Of a stretch of DNA of 64,000 nt, positions 17,843-26,873 are shown one piece after another. The position numbers and the translations under genes are program-made. The notes beneath the pieces are model-generated. The model had not been told where the DNA came from and did not search any database. It saw only the letters and a list, made by a program, of their open reading frames with translations. The stretch is from NCBI RefSeq assembly GCF_003932955.1, contig NZ_QOVY01000011.1:28385-92384 (forward strand), written 5' to 3'. Position 1 is the first letter of the stretch. Every line of letters starts with the position of its first letter. The DNA comes from Chryseobacterium sp. SC28 (GTDB taxonomy: Bacteria; Bacteroidota; Bacteroidia; Flavobacteriales; Weeksellaceae).

Positions 17843-18859
17843 TTATTTGATGCTTTTGGAAAGTTCCAGCATCGCCTCGATTGGCTTCAAAGCTTTCAGT
17901 CGGATTTCTTCATCCATTTTGATCTCGGGAAGTTCGTACTTCATGCACAGATAAAGTTTTTGCAGCGTGTTCCGTTTCATATAAAAACACTCGGAGCAGT
18001 TGCAGCTTTCGTCGAAAACCAAAGCCGGAATGAGTTCCTTATGCGGCGCTCGCTTTCTCATCTCGTGCAAAATCCCTTCTTCTGTTGCGATGATAAACTG
18101 CTGACAATCATCTTGTTCTACATAATTCAGCAGTGCAGAAGTCGATCCGATGAAATGTGCCAATTCCAAAACCGGCGCTTCGCTTTCGGGATGTGCTATC
18201 AGTTTTGCATTGGGATGATCGGCCATTTGTTTCGCGATCCGTTCCATAGAAAACGCTTCGTGTACGATGCAGCTGCCGTCCCAAAGGATCATATCGCGTC
18301 CTGTCTTTTTGCTGAGATAGCGACCCAGATTTTTGTCCGGAGCGAAGATAATTGGCCGGTCTTTCGGCAAAGCATTGATGATCTGCTCGGCGTTGGAACT
18401 TGTGACGATAATGTCGGAAGCGGCTTTGGTTTCTGCATTGCAATTGATGTAGGTGGCAACAATGGCATTGGGGTACTGTTCACGCATTTTGTTGAGACCT
18501 TCCGCGGAACAGCCGTCTGCCAATGAGCAACCTGCAAGCGTATCGGGCAGAACCACCTTCTTCGTTGGATTGAGGATTTTGGCGGCCTCGGCCATAAAAT
18601 GAACGCCGCAAAATGCGATCATATCGGCATCGGTATCCTTGGCCTGTCTTGCCAATTGCAAAGAATCTCCTAGGAAATCTGCTATATCCTGAATAGGTCC
18701 CGGCTGATAATAATGCGCCAGAATCACGGCATTTTTCTCTTTTTTGAGATCCAAAATCGCTTTTACCAAGTCGTCGCCGGTTGGGATGGCAAATTCTTTA
18801 AGATCAAGAAAACCTTTGACAGGCATATTATCGATCGCCGTTTCTAATGTATTTTTCAT
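17843..18859 (-). CDS. nadA: Quinolinate synthase A
   Basis: The 338-residue protein has the NadA pattern HYYQPGPIQDIADFLGDSL near residue 49. The three iron-sulfur cluster cysteine regions are GCSLADGC (C111), WDGSCIVHE (C197) and CNCSECFYM (C291). NadA condenses iminoaspartate with dihydroxyacetone phosphate to quinolinate, using a [4Fe-4S] cluster, in de novo NAD synthesis in the cytoplasm. nadB and nadC are not in the window. It lies 55 bp after gmk on the minus strand, and its 3' end borders the tandem hairpin repeats. Confidence 0.96.
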   Translation of the reverse strand: MKNTLETAIDNMPVKGFLDLKEFAIPTGDDLVKAILDLKKEKNAVILAHYYQPGPIQDIADFLGDSLQLARQAKDTDADMIAFCGVHFMAEAAKILNPTKKVVLPDTLAGCSLADGCSAEGLNKMREQYPNAIVATYINCNAETKAASDIIVTSSNAEQIINALPKDRPIIFAPDKNLGRYLSKKTGRDMILWDGSCIVHEAFSMERIAKQMADHPNAKLIAHPESEAPVLELAHFIGSTSALLNYVEQDDCQQFIIATEEGILHEMRKRAPHKELIPALVFDESCNCSECFYMKRNTLQKLYLCMKYELPEIKMDEEIRLKALKPIEAMLELSKSIK

Positions 18860-18914
18860 TTGTAAATTTAATTTCTAATGGCAAGATGTCACGTGGAGCG
18901 TTTTCATCTGCATA

Positions 18915-19478
18915 TCAGTTGTTTATAAAGTCTTGGATTACTTTCTCGACTTCTGCTTTTGCCGAGTCCAGATCGGTGTTGATGATGATCTTGTCAAAAT
19001 GTTTTTGGTAGCTCATTTCTTCTGCTGCTTTCTCCACCCGGGTTTTGATGGTTTCGGCTTTGTCGGTATTTCTTTTGATCAATCTCTGTTCCAACTCGGC
19101 AATGCTGGGCGGCATGACGAAAATGGATAAAGCTTTGTCTCCAAAGATTTCCTTTAGCCGGATTCCGCCTTTGACATCGACATCGAAGATCACCACTTTG
19201 CCTTCGTTCCAGATTCTTTCGACCTCGGATTTCAAAGTTCCGTAATATTTATCCGTGTAAACTTCCTCGAATTCCACAAATTCGTTTTGAGAAATTTTGC
19301 TTCGGAACTCTTCCGGGGTCAGGAAATAATAGTCTTGCGCATTCTTTTCGTCGCCCCGAGGCGGTCTGGTGGTGGCAGAAACAGAAAAGCTCAACAGCGG
19401 AAACTGCGACAAAGAATGCCGGACCAATGTGGTTTTTCCGCTTCCGGAAGGTGCGGAGAATATGATGACTTTTCCCAT
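18915..19478 (-). CDS. gmk: Guanylate kinase
   Basis: The 187-residue protein has the P-loop SAPSGSGKTTL at residues 8-18. It also has the guanylate kinase signature SVSATTRPPRGDE and the following YYFLTPEEF, EFVEFEEVYTDKYYGT block. It phosphorylates GMP to GDP with ATP. Length is typical of the bacterial enzyme. It follows yicC with a 66-bp gap, an arrangement widely conserved in bacteria. Confidence 0.97.
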   Translation of the reverse strand: MGKVIIFSAPSGSGKTTLVRHSLSQFPLLSFSVSATTRPPRGDEKNAQDYYFLTPEEFRSKISQNEFVEFEEVYTDKYYGTLKSEVERIWNEGKVVIFDVDVKGGIRLKEIFGDKALSIFVMPPSIAELEQRLIKRNTDKAETIKTRVEKAAEEMSYQKHFDKIIINTDLDSAKAEVEKVIQDFINN

Positions 19479-19544
19479 AATTAAGCAATGAATTTATAAG
19501 AAAGAAACGCAGGATCGATCATTTATCAATTATAATTTTATCTA

Positions 19545-20402
19545 TTATAAAACGTTCAGCGTTTGCTCTTTGATTTTCTCAAGATCGTCCTTCATCTCCA
19601 CCACCAGTTTCTGAATTTCGGAATGATTGGCTTTTGACCCCAGAGTATTGATTTCGCGTCCCATTTCCTGAGCAACGAAGCCTAATTTCTTCCCGTTGTA
19701 ATCCTCATTTCTCATCACTTCCAGGTAATATTTGATGTGCTGGGAAAGACGAACTTTCTCTTCAGAAATATCCAGTTTCTCGACAAAATAAACCATTTCC
19801 TGATAAAACCTTGTCTCATCGATATTGTCAAAATTCTTAAGCGCAGATTGATAACGCTCTTTGATGGGCTGGATTCTTTCTTCTTCATATTGAGCCACCT
19901 GATTCAAATTATTCTCAATATTCTGAACTATTTTTTCGATTTCCTCAGCCAAGTTATGACCTTCGGTTTGGCGAAATTCTATAAACTTGGAAACCGCCTC
20001 CTGCACCACTTCCTGGAGGGCTTTCCATTCGTTTTCGTCGAGCTCGGCATTTTTTGTGGCCAGTACGTCGGGCATCCTGACCGCCATTTTAAGATATTCG
20101 AATTCCGGCGCATGGGAAGCTATTGCTCTCAACTGCTGCATATAATTTTTGACGATATCCGGATTGATCGTCACGTCGGTACCATCTTCCAGATTTTCGC
20201 AATTGATGTAGCAATCTACTTTTCCTCGCAGAATCTTGTCGTTGAGAAGTTTTCTGATTTCGAATTCCTTTTCTTTGTATCGGAGTGGAATTTTTATATT
20301 CAGATCAAAGTTCTTGCTGTTCAGCGATTTGATGTCCACCGTAATTTTGGTTCCTTCATAAGCAGTTTCTGCTCTTCCAAAACCTGTCATCGATAATATC
20401 AT
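19545..20402 (-). CDS. yicC: YicC family endoribonuclease
   Basis: The 285-residue protein begins MILSMTGFGRAE, the invariant YicC N-terminus, and ends with the conserved C-terminal domain (GKKLGFVAQEMGREINTLGSKAN). YicC in E. coli is an endoribonuclease that acts on small RNAs; a similar role here is by homology. A Bacteroidetes-type -7 box lies 19 bp upstream of the ATG on this strand. It probably heads a yicC-gmk(-nadA) transcript. Confidence 0.94.
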   Translation of the reverse strand: MILSMTGFGRAETAYEGTKITVDIKSLNSKNFDLNIKIPLRYKEKEFEIRKLLNDKILRGKVDCYINCENLEDGTDVTINPDIVKNYMQQLRAIASHAPEFEYLKMAVRMPDVLATKNAELDENEWKALQEVVQEAVSKFIEFRQTEGHNLAEEIEKIVQNIENNLNQVAQYEEERIQPIKERYQSALKNFDNIDETRFYQEMVYFVEKLDISEEKVRLSQHIKYYLEVMRNEDYNGKKLGFVAQEMGREINTLGSKANHSEIQKLVVEMKDDLEKIKEQTLNVL

Positions 20403-20421
20403 GTTGCATATTTATAGAGTA

Positions 20422-20429
20422 CAAAGATA
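20422..20429 (-). promoter_or_regulatory. Putative -7 box for yicC
   Basis: Minus-strand TATCTTTG at 20429-20422 matches the Bacteroidetes -7 consensus TAnnTTTG and lies 19 bp before the yicC ATG. No clear TTG is seen at the -33 position. Confidence 0.5.
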
Positions 20430-20638
20430 AGGTTTATATCGATTTGAAAATAATGCTCGCACACAGAATCATTTATCGCAATGGCGCTCCTTAGAGAAAG
20501 TAAAATATCGCGTTACCCTACTGCAAAAGAAATTCGGAGCTTTACAAACTTAGCGATTTAAACCTTTTTAAAATTAAACTCGGCGTCTTTAATGATAAGA
20601 CTGATGTGTGAATTTTAACACTTTACTTTCCCATATTC

Positions 20639-20670
20639 TTGGTATTAGAAATTTGAAAATTGTATTTTTG
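20639..20670 (+). promoter_or_regulatory. Promoter of lpxK, TTG-N21-TATTTTTG
   Basis: TTG at 20639-20641, a 21-nt gap and TATTTTTG at 20663-20670 fit the Bacteroidetes -33/-7 consensus exactly. The ATG at 20677 follows after six bases, so the transcript would be leaderless or nearly so. The promoter also rules out the in-frame upstream GTG as start. Confidence 0.75.
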
Positions 20671-20676
20671 CACTCT

Positions 20677-21702
20677 ATGAAAAGATGGTATCTCTACCCC
20701 TTTTCCTTGGGTTATCATCTCGGCACTGCTCTCAGAAACCGGATGTACGACTGGGGATTATTTACTTCTAAGAAATTCAGCACACCAATCATTGGCGTCG
20801 GTAACTTGTCGGTTGGCGGCAGCGGAAAATCGCCGATGGTGATGTATCTGGCAGAATATCTATCCAAATATTACAGAACCGGCGTCCTCTCCCGAGGCTA
20901 TGGCAGGGTAACAAAAGGGTACAGCATTGTAAACTACAACAGCAATTACAAGTTGGTTGGGGATGAGGCGATGCAACTGTTTGAGCGCTTCCGAAATCGT
21001 TTTGTGATCGGCGTATGCGAAGACCGCGTCTATGGTGCCAAAAAAATCATTGAGGATATGGATTTGGAAGTCCTGATTTTGGACGACAGCTATCAGCACC
21101 GGGCGATACAGCCGGGATTGAATCTTCTTTTGACGGATTATAACGATCCTTATTTCAAAGATTATATTCTGCCCGCCGGCGATCTCAGAGAAAGCCGCCA
21201 CGGAATGAGCAGGGCTCATATCATAATGGTGACCAAATGTCCCGATGATCTCACGGAGGAAAAAAAGCTGTATTACATTTCCAGAATCAGACCTCGAAAT
21301 TATCAGAAAGTTTTCTTTTCGGCCATTGCTTATGACGAAAATATCATCGGCAGCGATAGTATGATGCCCGTGAAAAACCTCGATTATTACGATGTTTTGT
21401 TGGTAACCGGCATTGCAAATCCGGCGCAATTGTTAAAAGAAATCTCCAAATACAACCAGCGGGTCAAGCATCTGCAATACAAGGATCATCATAATTTCAC
21501 GGAGGACGATGTCAAAAAAATCTTAACGGAGTTCAAAAAACTCGGCGAATATGCCATTGTTTTGACAACGGAGAAAGATTATGTCCGCCTCAAATCATTT
21601 GATTCTCTGCGTAACAAGCTGTTTTATTGGCCCATCAATGTGGAGATAGACAAGCAGGAAGAGTTTAACAAGATCATTCAAAATTATGTTAGAAAAATAT
21701 AA
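20677..21702 (+). CDS. lpxK: Tetraacyldisaccharide 4'-kinase (lipid A)
   Basis: The 341-residue protein starts MKRWYLYPFSLGYHLGTALRN, the usual LpxK N-terminus with its amphipathic membrane helix. The Walker-type motif is GNLSVGGSGKSP, followed by VLSRGYGR and the DDSYQHR motif of the family. LpxK phosphorylates the 4' position of the lipid A disaccharide at the inner membrane. An in-frame GTG at 20608 is rejected because the promoter lies between it and this ATG. The gene overlaps punA by 17 bp. Confidence 0.95.
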   Translation: MKRWYLYPFSLGYHLGTALRNRMYDWGLFTSKKFSTPIIGVGNLSVGGSGKSPMVMYLAEYLSKYYRTGVLSRGYGRVTKGYSIVNYNSNYKLVGDEAMQLFERFRNRFVIGVCEDRVYGAKKIIEDMDLEVLILDDSYQHRAIQPGLNLLLTDYNDPYFKDYILPAGDLRESRHGMSRAHIIMVTKCPDDLTEEKKLYYISRIRPRNYQKVFFSAIAYDENIIGSDSMMPVKNLDYYDVLLVTGIANPAQLLKEISKYNQRVKHLQYKDHHNFTEDDVKKILTEFKKLGEYAIVLTTEKDYVRLKSFDSLRNKLFYWPINVEIDKQEEFNKIIQNYVRKI

Positions 21703-22498
21703 GGAAACGGCAGAATTTATCGGGAATATTATCGGAGAGACGCCCGATTTTGCCATAGTTTTAGGTTCTGGTTTAGGGAAACTTCGGGATGAGGTGCAGG
21801 CGGTTCATACGTTGGATTACAAAGACATTCCGAATTTTCCGCAGACCACGGTCGTAGGCCACAGCGGAACATTAATCTACGGACTCCTCGAAGGCAAAAA
21901 AGTCCTGATGATGAGCGGCCGTTTTCATTATTACGAAGGTCACTCGATGGAGACCGTTACTTTCCCGTTTCGCGTTTTCCATCTGCTGGGGATTAAAAAT
22001 CTGATTCTTTCCAATGCGTGTGGTGGCGTGAATCCGAATTTCAGAGTAGCCGATATTATGATTGTAACGGATCATATTAATATGTTGCCGGAACATCCTT
22101 TAAGAGGTAGGAATATCGACGAATTCGGGCCTCGTTTCGTCGATATGAGCGAGGCTTACAACCGCCGAATGATCGAACTGGCAAAATCTGTTGCTGCGAA
22201 AGAAAATATCGACATCAAAGAGGGCGTGTATGTGGCTTTGTCTGGTCCTACCTTCGAGACGCCTGCGGAATACGGCTTGGTGCGCGCCATTGGCGGCGAT
22301 GCTGTCGGGATGAGCACTGTTCCGGAAGTCATCGTGGCGAAACATCAAGGGATGGATTGCTTCTGCCTATCCATCATTACCGATCTGGGCGGACCTGAAA
22401 TTGCCTTTTCTGTTTCTCACGAAGAAGTTTTGGAAGCCGCGAACAAAGCGATGCCGAATGTCATTAAGATCGTGAAAGGTCTGGTAAGGAATTACTAA
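21686..22498 (+). CDS. punA: Purine-nucleoside phosphorylase (trimeric type)
   Basis: The 270-residue protein has the trimeric PNP features: IVLGSGLGKL near residue 25, the phosphate-binding GHSG, GRFHYYEGH, the SNACGGVNPNF loop and GDAVGMSTVPEVI with the base-binding region. It splits inosine or guanosine with phosphate in purine salvage. Its ATG lies inside the last codons of lpxK in another frame, a 17-bp overlap that implies co-transcription. The size and motifs separate it from the hexameric DeoD type. Confidence 0.94.
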   Translation: MLEKYKETAEFIGNIIGETPDFAIVLGSGLGKLRDEVQAVHTLDYKDIPNFPQTTVVGHSGTLIYGLLEGKKVLMMSGRFHYYEGHSMETVTFPFRVFHLLGIKNLILSNACGGVNPNFRVADIMIVTDHINMLPEHPLRGRNIDEFGPRFVDMSEAYNRRMIELAKSVAAKENIDIKEGVYVALSGPTFETPAEYGLVRAIGGDAVGMSTVPEVIVAKHQGMDCFCLSIITDLGGPEIAFSVSHEEVLEAANKAMPNVIKIVKGLVRNY

Positions 22499-22614
22499 AT
22501 TCCGGACAAAAATATGAAGACCGCTTTTCATTACTCGGCAGGAAGCGCAGTTGAGTAGTAGCAAGTTGGGGTGGGGAAGTGAGGCGGTAATTGAGAATGG
22601 TTTTTTCATTATGG

Positions 22615-25600
22615 TTACATTTTTCGTCTGGGTAATCCGATTTCCTGTTCTTGCGGGTAGGGCGCTCTCCAGGTAAGGCTCACATCTTCTTTGATTTTCT
22701 GGTAGGCTTCGTATTTTTTGTCATTGTCCAAAGTATATCGTGGATCGGGAACAAAGGGCATTTTGGCCATTTTTAAAATCGTAACGGTGGGGAAGTGAAA
22801 ATCTACTTCTACGGTTCCTAAAAGAAGATAGCATCCGCCGCCTTGGAATGGATATTGACTCAGATTGTCGGGGAAATGAGCCGTGTCAAAATATTCGCCT
22901 TCACAGTCTATCCAAGTTCCAAAATACATCGTTCCTCTTTTGGTGGGGACTTGTTTCCTTGATATCAAATAGGCTAACATTTTCACTTGGGTTTTATGGA
23001 ATTTCACAAGATCTTTGGCCATAACCGTTCCTCTGTATTTTGTCTGCAACAAATCGAACGGGCTGAACGACACCGGAAATCCTAAGATCTCAATTTCGTC
23101 AAATGCATCTTCGTAGGGATGTCTTTCTACTTCGGGAAGTGTGTAGTTTTTTTGCGGTTCTTCTAATAATGTCAGTTGTTGATGATTGGGTTTATCCCCG
23201 GACAAGAGAAAACGGGATTCGATAAGTAATTCATGTTTTGGTTTACCGGTAAATCGGAATGCCCCTATAAAAATCAATATCTGTAAGGTTTCGATACCGA
23301 TGGGGATTCGTTTGACGAAGTCTTCCAAGGATTTGTACTTACCGTTCAATTTTCTTTCTTCGGGGATCAGGGTGGCAATTTTGCTTTCCAATTTTTCGAT
23401 ATGCATCAGGCCAATATAGATATCCTTTCCGTACACCGTGGTCTTGTATTCTCCCTTGTTGACGCAGGGGTTTAAAATCGTTGCACCAGACATTTTGGCT
23501 TCGTGAATATAGACTTCTGTGCGGTAGAACCCTCCGCCATTATTGATGGCACAAACCATAAACTCGATAGGATAATAGGCTTTCAAATATAAACTCTGAT
23601 AACTTTCTACGGCATACGAAGCCGAATGTGCCTTGCAAAATGAATACCCTGCAAAGGATTCTATCTGGCGGTAAACTTCTTTGGCTAACTGTTCCGGATG
23701 TCCCAGCGCTTTGCACGATTCGAAGAAATGATCTTTTACTTTCTGCAAAGCGGCTAAGGATCTTCCTTTTCCGCTCATTGCCCTTCTGAGGACATCACCG
23801 TCGGGTGCCGATAATCCGCCAAAGTGAAGTGCAATCTTAATTACATCCTCCTGATATACCATAATACCGTAGGTTTCTCCGAGTTCTTTTTTAAAGACCT
23901 CGTGGAAGTATTCAAACTTATCCGGATTATTATGCCGAAAGATGTATTCCCGCATCATTCCGCTCTGTGCCACTCCCGGCCTGATAATGGAGGATGCTGC
24001 TACCAGAACTTTGTAGTTGTCACATTTCAATCTTCTTAATAGTCCTCTCATAGCGGGACTTTCTATATAAAAACACCCGATCGTCTTTCCAATACTCAGA
24101 TATTCGTTACATTTTTTCTCATTTTTTATCGAAGTATCTTTAATATCCACGGTGATTCCTCTTTTTTCTTTCAGAAGTTTTACGGTATCATTGATGGTTC
24201 CCAATCCTCTTTGGGACAGAATATCGAATTTTTCGAAGCCGATATCTTCCGCCACGTGCATATCGAACTGAACAATGGGGAATCCTTTTGGCGGCATTTC
24301 CAGTGCGGTAAAATTCGTTATCGGTTCCTCCGAGATTAAAATCCCACAGCTGTGCATGCTTCTTTGATTGGGAAATTTCTCCAATAGCTTTCCATACTTG
24401 TAAACCAATCTTGATACAGAATTCAGGTCGTGGGATTCTATGGGTTTTGTGGCTAAGGCGTCCAATTCTTCTTTGGGCAAGCCAAATGCCTTCCCCACTT
24501 CTCGGAAGATGGATCGGTATTTAAATTGGACGTTTGTGCCACAAAAAGCAACATGCTCTTTTCCGTATTTGTCGAAAATATATTGTAAGATGGTGTCCCG
24601 GTCTTGCCAGCTCCAGTCGAGGTCAAAATCAGGAGGAGTCTTGCGGTTCACGTTCAAAAATCTTTCAAAGTATAAATCCAATTCGAGAGGGCAAATATCC
24701 GTGATTCCCAGGCAGTAACTTACGATACTATTGGCGCCGCTCCCTCTTCCCACGTGCATAAATCCCATCCTGTTGCTGTATTGGACAATGTCCCAAGTAA
24801 TGAGGAAATATCCGCTGAAATTGAGGGTGTTGATGACATTTAGTTCCTTCATAACCCGTCTTCGGGCATTTTCGTTATCATCAGGGTATCGTTTTTTCAG
24901 GCCTTCGTAGGCCAGTTTTGTCAGTAATTCAAAATCCTTTTCTCTGCTCTCGGTATAATATTTTTTATTTTTTGGGGCAGAATAATCAAAGTCAAAATTA
25001 CATTGCGCCAATATCCGTTCTGTGTTTTCGATAATTTCCGGATGGTGTGCGTACTTTGCCCGAAGTTCCGTAGGCGGGATCATTTTTTCCGAGTCTTTGC
25101 AATAATCGCTTTCGTTCAGTTTGGTAACTAATGTATTATTATCAATGGCTCTAAGTATTTTGTGAAGATGGTATTCTCGTTGAGATTTCACCGTCACGGG
25201 TTGTAGGATCACCATTTTGGGGATGTATGTTTTCAGCTTTGGATGGATCAATAGATTCAAATCCTCCGGTCTTACCCCGATGTATTCGTTCCCGTAGAGT
25301 TTATCGGGGAAATCGTTTAAAGGATATATCACGATGACTTCGGAGAATTGGGGGTGGTGTTTTGGAAGATCTTTGCCTTCACAATTATGCGCAGTAAGGA
25401 GTTTGTTTATCTCGCCAATGCCCTTTTTGTTTTTTGCCAAACCAATGTAAAGCAGCTGATGAGCATCCCGGACTTCTACACCCACTACCGATTTTATATG
25501 ATGCTGTTTGCATAATTTATGAAACTCATAAATGCCCGTAATGGTATTGATATCCGTCAACGCCAAAACCTCGATATGAAAATCAGCAGCCTGATGGACC

Positions 25601-25665
25601 AATTCTTCGATAGAAATAACCCCATAACGTAAACTATGATAAGAATGGCAATTTAAAAACATCAT
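22615..25665 (-). CDS. dnaE2: Accessory DNA polymerase III alpha subunit (DnaE2/ImuC-like)
   Basis: The 1016-residue C-family polymerase has a PHP domain at the N-terminus (NCHSYHSLRYG, ALTDINTITG), GRGSGAN at 306-312, and the catalytic pair in PDFDLDW (D348, D350). A third acidic site lies in FEKFDIL, and an OB-fold region near the C-terminus. It is shorter than a replicative DnaE and lies 3 bp after a Y-family polymerase gene, the arrangement of damage-inducible mutagenesis cassettes. It therefore probably serves translesion synthesis rather than chromosome replication. ImuA and the catalytically dead ImuB are absent. The DnaE2 label is inferred from size and context. Confidence 0.85.
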   Translation of the reverse strand: MMFLNCHSYHSLRYGVISIEELVHQAADFHIEVLALTDINTITGIYEFHKLCKQHHIKSVVGVEVRDAHQLLYIGLAKNKKGIGEINKLLTAHNCEGKDLPKHHPQFSEVIVIYPLNDFPDKLYGNEYIGVRPEDLNLLIHPKLKTYIPKMVILQPVTVKSQREYHLHKILRAIDNNTLVTKLNESDYCKDSEKMIPPTELRAKYAHHPEIIENTERILAQCNFDFDYSAPKNKKYYTESREKDFELLTKLAYEGLKKRYPDDNENARRRVMKELNVINTLNFSGYFLITWDIVQYSNRMGFMHVGRGSGANSIVSYCLGITDICPLELDLYFERFLNVNRKTPPDFDLDWSWQDRDTILQYIFDKYGKEHVAFCGTNVQFKYRSIFREVGKAFGLPKEELDALATKPIESHDLNSVSRLVYKYGKLLEKFPNQRSMHSCGILISEEPITNFTALEMPPKGFPIVQFDMHVAEDIGFEKFDILSQRGLGTINDTVKLLKEKRGITVDIKDTSIKNEKKCNEYLSIGKTIGCFYIESPAMRGLLRRLKCDNYKVLVAASSIIRPGVAQSGMMREYIFRHNNPDKFEYFHEVFKKELGETYGIMVYQEDVIKIALHFGGLSAPDGDVLRRAMSGKGRSLAALQKVKDHFFESCKALGHPEQLAKEVYRQIESFAGYSFCKAHSASYAVESYQSLYLKAYYPIEFMVCAINNGGGFYRTEVYIHEAKMSGATILNPCVNKGEYKTTVYGKDIYIGLMHIEKLESKIATLIPEERKLNGKYKSLEDFVKRIPIGIETLQILIFIGAFRFTGKPKHELLIESRFLLSGDKPNHQQLTLLEEPQKNYTLPEVERHPYEDAFDEIEILGFPVSFSPFDLLQTKYRGTVMAKDLVKFHKTQVKMLAYLISRKQVPTKRGTMYFGTWIDCEGEYFDTAHFPDNLSQYPFQGGGCYLLLGTVEVDFHFPTVTILKMAKMPFVPDPRYTLDNDKKYEAYQKIKEDVSLTWRAPYPQEQEIGLPRRKM

Positions 25666-25668
25666 TAA

Positions 25669-26811
25669 TTATTTTAATAGACCGGATGCCCGGCCCACAC
25701 TATCGCTTCCAAATCTCAATTTTAGTTTGTCCATCGCCTGGTAAAGATTCATTTGTTCTTCCGTATCTTCGAACAAATTCATCTGGTGGTTTCCATGAAC
25801 CAAGCCCGTGAATTTTATCCCGATCAGTCGGATTCTCATTCTTCGGGAATAAAGTTTGTCAAATAATTCTAAGACATATTTCAATAAGGTGTGGTCGGAC
25901 GAGGTATAAGGAATCCTGTGCTGCTTGGTTTCCGTATCAAAGTTGGAATATCGGATTTTTACCACCACCACCGAGGTCAGCCATTTCTCACTTCGCAACT
26001 GGAATGCCAACTGCTCTACCATTCGAGACAAGAGACTTTTTATCCCTTGCATATCGATGGTGTCCCGAGAAAACGTATTTTCTGCCGAGATCGATTTTCT
26101 CTCCGAATAAGGGACTACGGGCGCCTCATCGATGCCGTTGGCTTTCTTCCAAAGTTCCCTTCCGTTTTTCCCAATCAGTTGTTGCAAAACTTCTATAGGC
26201 GTTTCGGATAGATTTTTAATGGTTCTTAGCCCAATTCTGGACAGCAGCTGAAAGGTGACGTTCCCAACCATCGGGATTTTCTTAATCGATAAGGGGTTCA
26301 GAAAGGATTTCACATCGGGCTCCCGAATCTCAAACCTCCCGGTAGGTTTGGATTCTCCGGTTCCGATTTTGGAAACTGTCTTGTTGGTCGATAAAGCAAA
26401 ACTGATGGGCAAGCCTGTATTTTTGGTAACAGAATTGGCAATCTCGGTTGTCCACTGATAACATCCGAAGAATTTGTCCATTCCTGATAAATCCATATAA
26501 AATTCATCAATGCTCGCCTTTTCCAGAATAGGTACTTTTTCCTGGATGATCTCCGTTACCGTGTGAGACATCTTGGAATACATTTCCATATCCCCTTTGA
26601 TAACTTTGGCATCGGGGCAAAGCCTCAGCGCCATCTTAATCGGCATCGCACTACGAACACCAAAATATCGTGATTCGTAGGAGCAGGAAGCCACAACGCC
26701 TCTGTCTCCGCCGCCAATAATGACGGGAATTCCGTTTAATTTGGAGTTTTTAAGCCTCTCACAAGAAACAAAAAAAGTGTCCAAATCCATGTGTACAATC
26801 GATTTTGACAT
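25669..26811 (-). CDS. dinB: DNA polymerase IV, Y family
   Basis: The 380-residue protein has the palm motifs of an active Y-family polymerase: HMDLDTFFVSCE with D9 and KASIDEFYMDLSG with D102 and E103. It also has the YESRYFGVRSAMP block and a C-terminal little-finger domain. It can insert opposite lesions with low fidelity. All catalytic acids are present, unlike ImuB. A minus-strand -7-like box TAATTTTG sits four bases before its ATG, giving an almost leaderless message. It is divergent from the XRE/S24 repressor, which probably controls it, and is followed by dnaE2 after 3 bp. Confidence 0.94.
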   Translation of the reverse strand: MSKSIVHMDLDTFFVSCERLKNSKLNGIPVIIGGGDRGVVASCSYESRYFGVRSAMPIKMALRLCPDAKVIKGDMEMYSKMSHTVTEIIQEKVPILEKASIDEFYMDLSGMDKFFGCYQWTTEIANSVTKNTGLPISFALSTNKTVSKIGTGESKPTGRFEIREPDVKSFLNPLSIKKIPMVGNVTFQLLSRIGLRTIKNLSETPIEVLQQLIGKNGRELWKKANGIDEAPVVPYSERKSISAENTFSRDTIDMQGIKSLLSRMVEQLAFQLRSEKWLTSVVVVKIRYSNFDTETKQHRIPYTSSDHTLLKYVLELFDKLYSRRMRIRLIGIKFTGLVHGNHQMNLFEDTEEQMNLYQAMDKLKLRFGSDSVGRASGLLK

Positions 26812-26815
26812 GCTA

Positions 26816-26873
26816 CAAAATTATAGACTATTTGTCCCAAAATTTGTATATTTGTTGGCACAATTTGTCCCAA
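26816..26873. promoter_or_regulatory. Divergent promoter/operator of dinB and the S24 repressor
   Basis: The 61-bp gap between the two divergent starts contains TTTGTCCCAA twice in direct orientation, at 26831-26840 and 26864-26873, 33 bp apart (about three helix turns). The second copy touches the repressor's ATG. The dinB -7-like box TAATTTTG is at 26823-26816 (-), and a -7 box TATATTTG for the repressor is at 26847-26854 (+). A TTGT-TGGC-ACAA inverted repeat lies between them. The direct repeats are the best operator candidates for the LexA-like protein. Confidence 0.6.

Noticed and set aside
20608..20676. A longer lpxK starting at GTG 20608
   Set aside because: The consensus promoter lies inside this stretch and LpxK proteins start with MKRWYLYPFSL at 20677.
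26720..26872. A 51-codon N-terminal extension of the S24 repressor
   Set aside because: It overlaps dinB and the shared promoter/operator; the HTH starts right after ATG 26873.
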